Shown piece after piece: positions 60,696 to 64,000 of a stretch of 64,000 bases of DNA. Below the pieces are notes generated by a model. It saw only the letters and a program-made list of their open reading frames with translations, had not been told where the DNA came from and ran no database searches. Numbering within the stretch: position 1 is the first letter of the stretch; every line of letters starts with the position of its first letter. Source of the stretch: Thermorudis peleae (GTDB taxonomy: Bacteria; Chloroflexota; Chloroflexia; Thermomicrobiales; Thermomicrobiaceae); contig NZ_JQMP01000003.1 in assembly GCF_000744775.1 (NCBI RefSeq), positions 558,001 through 622,000 of the forward strand. Reading direction: 5' to 3'. The position numbers and the translations under genes are program-made.

Positions 60696-62117
60696 ATGTA
60701 TACCGGCACGTCGCTGTCGGGCACGTCGCGTTTTGCCCGCAGCCAGGAACTCTTTGCACGCATTGCGCGGACGATCGCGGGGGGCGAAAGCTCCTATGCC
60801 CGGCTGAAGAAAGGTCTTGAACTCTGCTTCGATCATGGCGAGGGCTCACATTTCTGGGATGTCGATGGAAATGAGTACATCGACTATTCGCTTGGTTATG
60901 GGCCGCTCCTCTTTGGGCATCGTCCGCAGTGGCTCATTGAGGCGGTAATGGAAGCGGTTGCGCACTATGGTACCCTCTCGACGTTTCCCTACGAGCTCGA
61001 TGCCGAAGTTGGCGAGCTGATTACCGAGCTTGTACCAGGCGTTGAGCTCCTCCGGTTCGCCAACTCCGGCACCGAAGCAACAATGGCTGCTGCCCGCCTT
61101 GCCCGCGCGTACACTGGCCGTACGAAAATCGTGCAGATGGAAGGCGGCTATCACGGCTGGGCTGACACGCACTTCTGGTCGAGCCATCCCGATGTCTGGC
61201 AACCAACGATTCGTCCGTACTCTCCAACGCCAATTCCAGGCTCTCGCGGCATCCCGGCTGTGTATGGTGACGCACTCCTCATTGCCCAATACAATGATCG
61301 CGAAGGACTCGAACGTCTCTTCGCAGAGCATGGATCAGACATTGCGGCAGTGCTCGTTGAGCCGGTGCAGTGCAATAGTGGCGTTATCCTTCCCGAGCCT
61401 GGCTATCTGGAGTTCTTGCGAGAGATTACCAAGGCCTATGGAGCGCTATTAATTTTCGACGAGGTGATCACCGGCTTTCGGCTTGCTCCTGGTGGGGCAC
61501 AAGAACGGTTCGGTGTTATCCCTGATCTTGCCACCTTTGCCAAGGCGCTTGGCGGAGGTTTCCCGATTGCTGCTTTTGGTGGCTCGGCTGACGTCATGGC
61601 ATTGGAAGCGACCAACCAGGTCATGCATGGTGGAACATATACCGCGAATGTCCTCGCGCTGGCTGCGGCGAAGGCTGTGCTGACACGCATCCGCGAGCAG
61701 CGCGAGGCAATCTGGGCTATCCTCGATGGCTTTGGGGAGCAGCTTCGTCAGGGGTTGCAGGAAGCGTGTGAGGCCGCTGGCCTGCGCTGCATCGTCCAGG
61801 GGATTGGGCCGGTATGGCATATCTTCTTTGCGAAGCACGATGCTCCTGCTCTTGATCGGATTCGCAACTATCGTGATGCCCACGCTTACGCCAGTATCGA
61901 TCTCTTTGATCGCTTCCACCGCGCAATGCTGGAGCGTGGTGTCTATTTCCATCCGTATCATCTGGAGCGGTGGTTCCTCTCGGCTGTTCACACGGCTGAT
62001 GATGTTGCCCAAACGCTCCAGGCTGCTGCCGAGGCTGCGGCCGACGTTGCAGCCTCACTGCGACGTCAGCCCGAAGGCGCTGGTTCCGTGACAACCATGT
62101 CGGGCATTGCCCAGTAG
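60696..62117 (+). CDS. Class III aminotransferase, glutamate-1-semialdehyde aminomutase-like
   Basis: A 473-aa PLP enzyme. HFWDVDGNEYIDYSLGYGPLLFGH is the N-terminal motif, NSGTEATMAAARLARAYTGR binds phosphate, MEGGYHGW and VEPVQCNSG follow, IFDEVITGFR holds the PLP-nitrogen Asp, and AKALGGGFPIAAFGG the PLP Lys. It resembles HemL but has a 40-residue Ala-rich C-terminal extension and differs in the substrate loop, so another amino-group shift or transamination is possible. Start at ATG 60696 behind AGGAGG. Confidence 0.88.
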   Translation: MYTGTSLSGTSRFARSQELFARIARTIAGGESSYARLKKGLELCFDHGEGSHFWDVDGNEYIDYSLGYGPLLFGHRPQWLIEAVMEAVAHYGTLSTFPYELDAEVGELITELVPGVELLRFANSGTEATMAAARLARAYTGRTKIVQMEGGYHGWADTHFWSSHPDVWQPTIRPYSPTPIPGSRGIPAVYGDALLIAQYNDREGLERLFAEHGSDIAAVLVEPVQCNSGVILPEPGYLEFLREITKAYGALLIFDEVITGFRLAPGGAQERFGVIPDLATFAKALGGGFPIAAFGGSADVMALEATNQVMHGGTYTANVLALAAAKAVLTRIREQREAIWAILDGFGEQLRQGLQEACEAAGLRCIVQGIGPVWHIFFAKHDAPALDRIRNYRDAHAYASIDLFDRFHRAMLERGVYFHPYHLERWFLSAVHTADDVAQTLQAAAEAAADVAASLRRQPEGAGSVTTMSGIAQ

Positions 62118-62150
62118 GGGTGTCTGTGGCGCGATAGTTGAGAGCAAAGC

Positions 62151-62180
62151 GAAGGCCGGACCCACCCGGGTCCGGCCTTC
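62151..62180. terminator. 13-bp bidirectional hairpin
   Basis: GAAGGCCGGACCC pairs exactly with GGGTCCGGCCTTC around ACCC, between the convergent aminotransferase and secreted protein genes. TTC follows on the top strand but no longer T-run. Confidence 0.7.
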
Positions 62181-62204
62181 TTCGGGGGAAGGGGATGAGC
62201 GTGT

Positions 62205-63995
62205 TTAGGAGAGGAGGTTGAGCAGCACAATAACGTGGCGGCTCACCATCGTCACGTGGTTGTTTGCATCATAGGCACGGATAATGACAGTGACATTCAC
62301 CTGCAATAGCCCTACCCCTGGCAGGAGATTCCCAGGCACGCTGGCCGATGTTGAGAATTGAACAGAGGGTTGTGGCGGAGTGAGCGTCTTGATCGTGATC
62401 TCGCCAGTCGTACCGCGGCTTGTCACGATTTCGTAGGTGACGCGGGACACGCCGCACCGATCGCTTGCTGTACCGCTGATTGGGATTCCACCGAGCACGA
62501 GGATAGCGATGGTCGCTCCTTCACTTGGCGAGGTCACGTTCAAGGTTGGGGCTGCCGGGCAGGTTGGTGTCGGTGTTGGGGTTGGTGTAGCAGGTGGGGT
62601 TACTGTTGGTGTTGGCGTCGGAGTCGGTGTTGGCGTCGGAGTCGGTGTTGGCGTTGGTGTGCCACCACCCCCGGTGCCGCCACCACCGGCGCCACCGCCG
62701 CTGCCGGAGCCACCACCAGGCGTCGGTGTCACCGTCGGCGTTGGGCTACTTCCACCCGAGGAACCACCCGAACCGCCAGATCCGCCAGGCCCACCGTTTC
62801 CACCACTTGAACCACCAGATCCACTAGATCCACCGGTCCCACCGTTGCCACCACTTGAACCACCGGATCCGCCAGTGCCACTACCGGTTCCAGTGCTTCC
62901 TCCTGACGAACCGCCGGTGCCTCCGCTTCCGGTATTCCCGCCACTGTTCCCGCCAGTACCGCCGCTCGTGCCACTACCGGTGCTACCACCGCTGCCTCCC
63001 GAGGTACCACCTCCACCACTGGTGCCGCCGGTATTGCTGCCCGCGCCACCAGATCCGCCTGAGCCTGGTGCTGGACAGGCAACGGCGCCCACCCCGTCGT
63101 AACGCCATCGATAATAGTGCTGACCGATGTTGCCCATCTCGACTTTCCAGGGATCAGGGTTGGACGGTGTGTAGGTTAGCACCCGGCGTTCAAAGACCTG
63201 AAACATCACCCACTGTTGCGTACCAGCTACCTTGGCCTGCACCCAGTAGGGCTCAGAGATTGGATAGCCCATCACGTAAATCCAGTTGAACCATGGAGTT
63301 TGCGTTTGATAGTTGCCGTTGTTGTAGATGATTCCTTCGTGGTTCATGAAATCCCAGAATGCCCGAGGGATATTATGACCAAGTGTCGTGTCGTAGTAGA
63401 CATACTCGAGGTCGGCGCTCTGTCCGCCTGGATAGGTACCTCGTGTCCCGTCTGGATTGAGCACGGTCATTGCGTAAGAACCAGTTTGTTGGGGAGCGCC
63501 CGTACCACTCGTATTAATAAGGTTGCGTAGATCGGCATAGGTTGGCCAGGCATTGTCAGGATCACCAACGACGGAAATATGGGCACCATCGCAACGATCG
63601 AGGAATTGAGCGTTGCCAACCTGAATACGCCCAAGAATCAGCTCTTCGCTGAGGAGTCCGTTCGTGATGTACCAAGGGCTATTGGGATCGGTGACATCGG
63701 TCAGGCTAATCTCCATGCGACTTTTGTCGAAATACTGAACGAGGCGTTTGCCTCCGGGGCTCTCGGTGTAGGGTTCGTAAAGCCCTGGCGTATTTGGCCC
63801 TGGGCCCCAGAGCCATGAGCGGTTGGTTGCGGTATGGGAGGAGACGGGGAGGTCGTAGCGCTCCCATAGCAATCGCATGGTCGGATCAGCAAAATCAGCA
63901 GCCTGGACAGGGTCATGAGCTGTCCAGAGTGGAAGAACGAGCGTCAACGCAAGCCAGCACATGGCTAGGCGTAACCAGAGGGAGTGGCGTCTCAT
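62205..63995 (-). CDS. Large secreted YFDK-module protein with Gly/Ser stalk
   Basis: A 596-aa protein. Signal peptide MRRHSLWLRLAMCWLALTLVL to about residue 32 (VQAAD). Residues about 40-310 repeat the module of the protein at 37059-38366: W-L-W-G-P, RLVQYFDKSRMEI, PWYITNGLLSEEL, GRIQVGNAQFLDR, FWDFMN, VMGYPISEPYW, FQVFERRVLTYTP and GNIGQHYYRWRY. Residues about 320-430 are a Gly/Ser linker and 430-490 a Thr/Pro linker, both extended. The C-terminal 110 residues, starting near TLNVTSPSEGATIAIL, look like an Ig-like surface domain. It is probably displayed outside the cell. The start is 5 bp from the window edge, so its upstream site cannot be seen. Confidence 0.85.
   Translation of the reverse strand: MRRHSLWLRLAMCWLALTLVLPLWTAHDPVQAADFADPTMRLLWERYDLPVSSHTATNRSWLWGPGPNTPGLYEPYTESPGGKRLVQYFDKSRMEISLTDVTDPNSPWYITNGLLSEELILGRIQVGNAQFLDRCDGAHISVVGDPDNAWPTYADLRNLINTSGTGAPQQTGSYAMTVLNPDGTRGTYPGGQSADLEYVYYDTTLGHNIPRAFWDFMNHEGIIYNNGNYQTQTPWFNWIYVMGYPISEPYWVQAKVAGTQQWVMFQVFERRVLTYTPSNPDPWKVEMGNIGQHYYRWRYDGVGAVACPAPGSGGSGGAGSNTGGTSGGGGTSGGSGGSTGSGTSGGTGGNSGGNTGSGGTGGSSGGSTGTGSGTGGSGGSSGGNGGTGGSSGSGGSSGGNGGPGGSGGSGGSSGGSSPTPTVTPTPGGGSGSGGGAGGGGTGGGGTPTPTPTPTPTPTPTPTPTVTPPATPTPTPTPTCPAAPTLNVTSPSEGATIAILVLGGIPISGTASDRCGVSRVTYEIVTSRGTTGEITIKTLTPPQPSVQFSTSASVPGNLLPGVGLLQVNVTVIIRAYDANNHVTMVSRHVIVLLNLLS
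62608..62661. repeat. 18-bp tandem repeat encoding the Thr/Pro linker
   Basis: Two exact copies of GGTGTTGGCGTCGGAGTC and a diverged third copy (62608-62625, 62626-62643, 62644-62661) encode TPTPTP in the linker. Neighbouring Gly/Ser codons (about 62680-63060) are degenerate and not tandem at DNA level. Confidence 0.6.
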
Positions 63996-64000
63996 CGCGG

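Noticed and set aside
62437-63102. A 221-aa Pro/Val-rich frame on the + strand
   Set aside because: It is the mirror image of the Gly/Ser and Thr/Pro linker of the secreted protein on the other strand.

Overview
The window looks like chromosomal DNA of a thermophilic Chloroflexota bacterium, most likely class Thermomicrobia (Sphaerobacter/Thermomicrobium-like). This is an inference. It rests on GC-rich coding DNA with strong Shine-Dalgarno sites and frequent GTG starts, an F420-type luciferase-like oxidoreductase, secreted proteins built on a module I associate with Chloroflexi, a class Ic-type ribonucleotide reductase and a Bacillus-type fatty-acid oxidation operon. Gene density is high. I see no tRNA, rRNA, insertion sequence or CRISPR array.

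Layout. 1-9.6 kb: an edge-truncated secreted protein, a TetR regulator, an unknown protein behind a perfect 12-bp dyad, an F420-type oxidoreductase, a 65-aa protein behind a long structured leader, a flavin amine oxidase, a DHA2 drug exporter, and a crotonase/CoA-transferase pair. 9.6-18.1 kb: rsmI, dnaX, a GH1 beta-glucosidase, an ABC exporter pair, a metallo-beta-lactamase hydrolase, an M16 peptidase and a CinA-type amidase. 18.3-24.9 kb: a cupredoxin, an MFS exporter, the conserved rpmH-rnpA-yidD-yidC-khpB cluster (with an attenuator-like leader), a PfkB kinase, a YbaK deacylase and greA. 25-27.3 kb: a lipoprotein, argF and a hypothetical protein. 27.3-35.1 kb: a compact type III-B CRISPR effector operon (cmr1 to cmr6 plus a CARF-HEPN nuclease) with no cas6, cas1, cas2 or array.

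35.2-43.7 kb: a trypsin-like protease, a zinc-ribbon/coiled-coil membrane protein, a secreted module protein, an M20 dipeptidase, an orphan fumarase beta subunit, and a namZ-murQ-murK operon for MurNAc salvage. 43.9-50.3 kb: a fadN-fadA-fadE-acyl-CoA synthetase operon for beta-oxidation. 50.4-54.2 kb: nrdA-nrdB of class I, in which R2 has the Glu and Phe signature of Mn/Fe class Ic enzymes, preceded by a clear cobalamin riboswitch. 54.4-57.8 kb: csoR-copA copper export with a recognisable CsoR operator over the promoter, and a small iron-permease-family protein. 57.8-64 kb: a thioredoxin/NHL-repeat protein whose reading frame contains one in-frame TGA at the nucleophilic Cys of its CxxC motif followed by a SECIS-like hairpin (a candidate selenoprotein), an EAL phosphodiesterase, a HemL-like aminotransferase, and a second copy of the secreted module with a Gly/Ser and Thr/Pro linker.

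The most exciting observation is the candidate selenoprotein at 57837-59333. Next are the B12-riboswitch-controlled class Ic ribonucleotide reductase, the structured leader at 4176-4408, the two paralogous secreted modules, and the stripped-down Cmr cassette.
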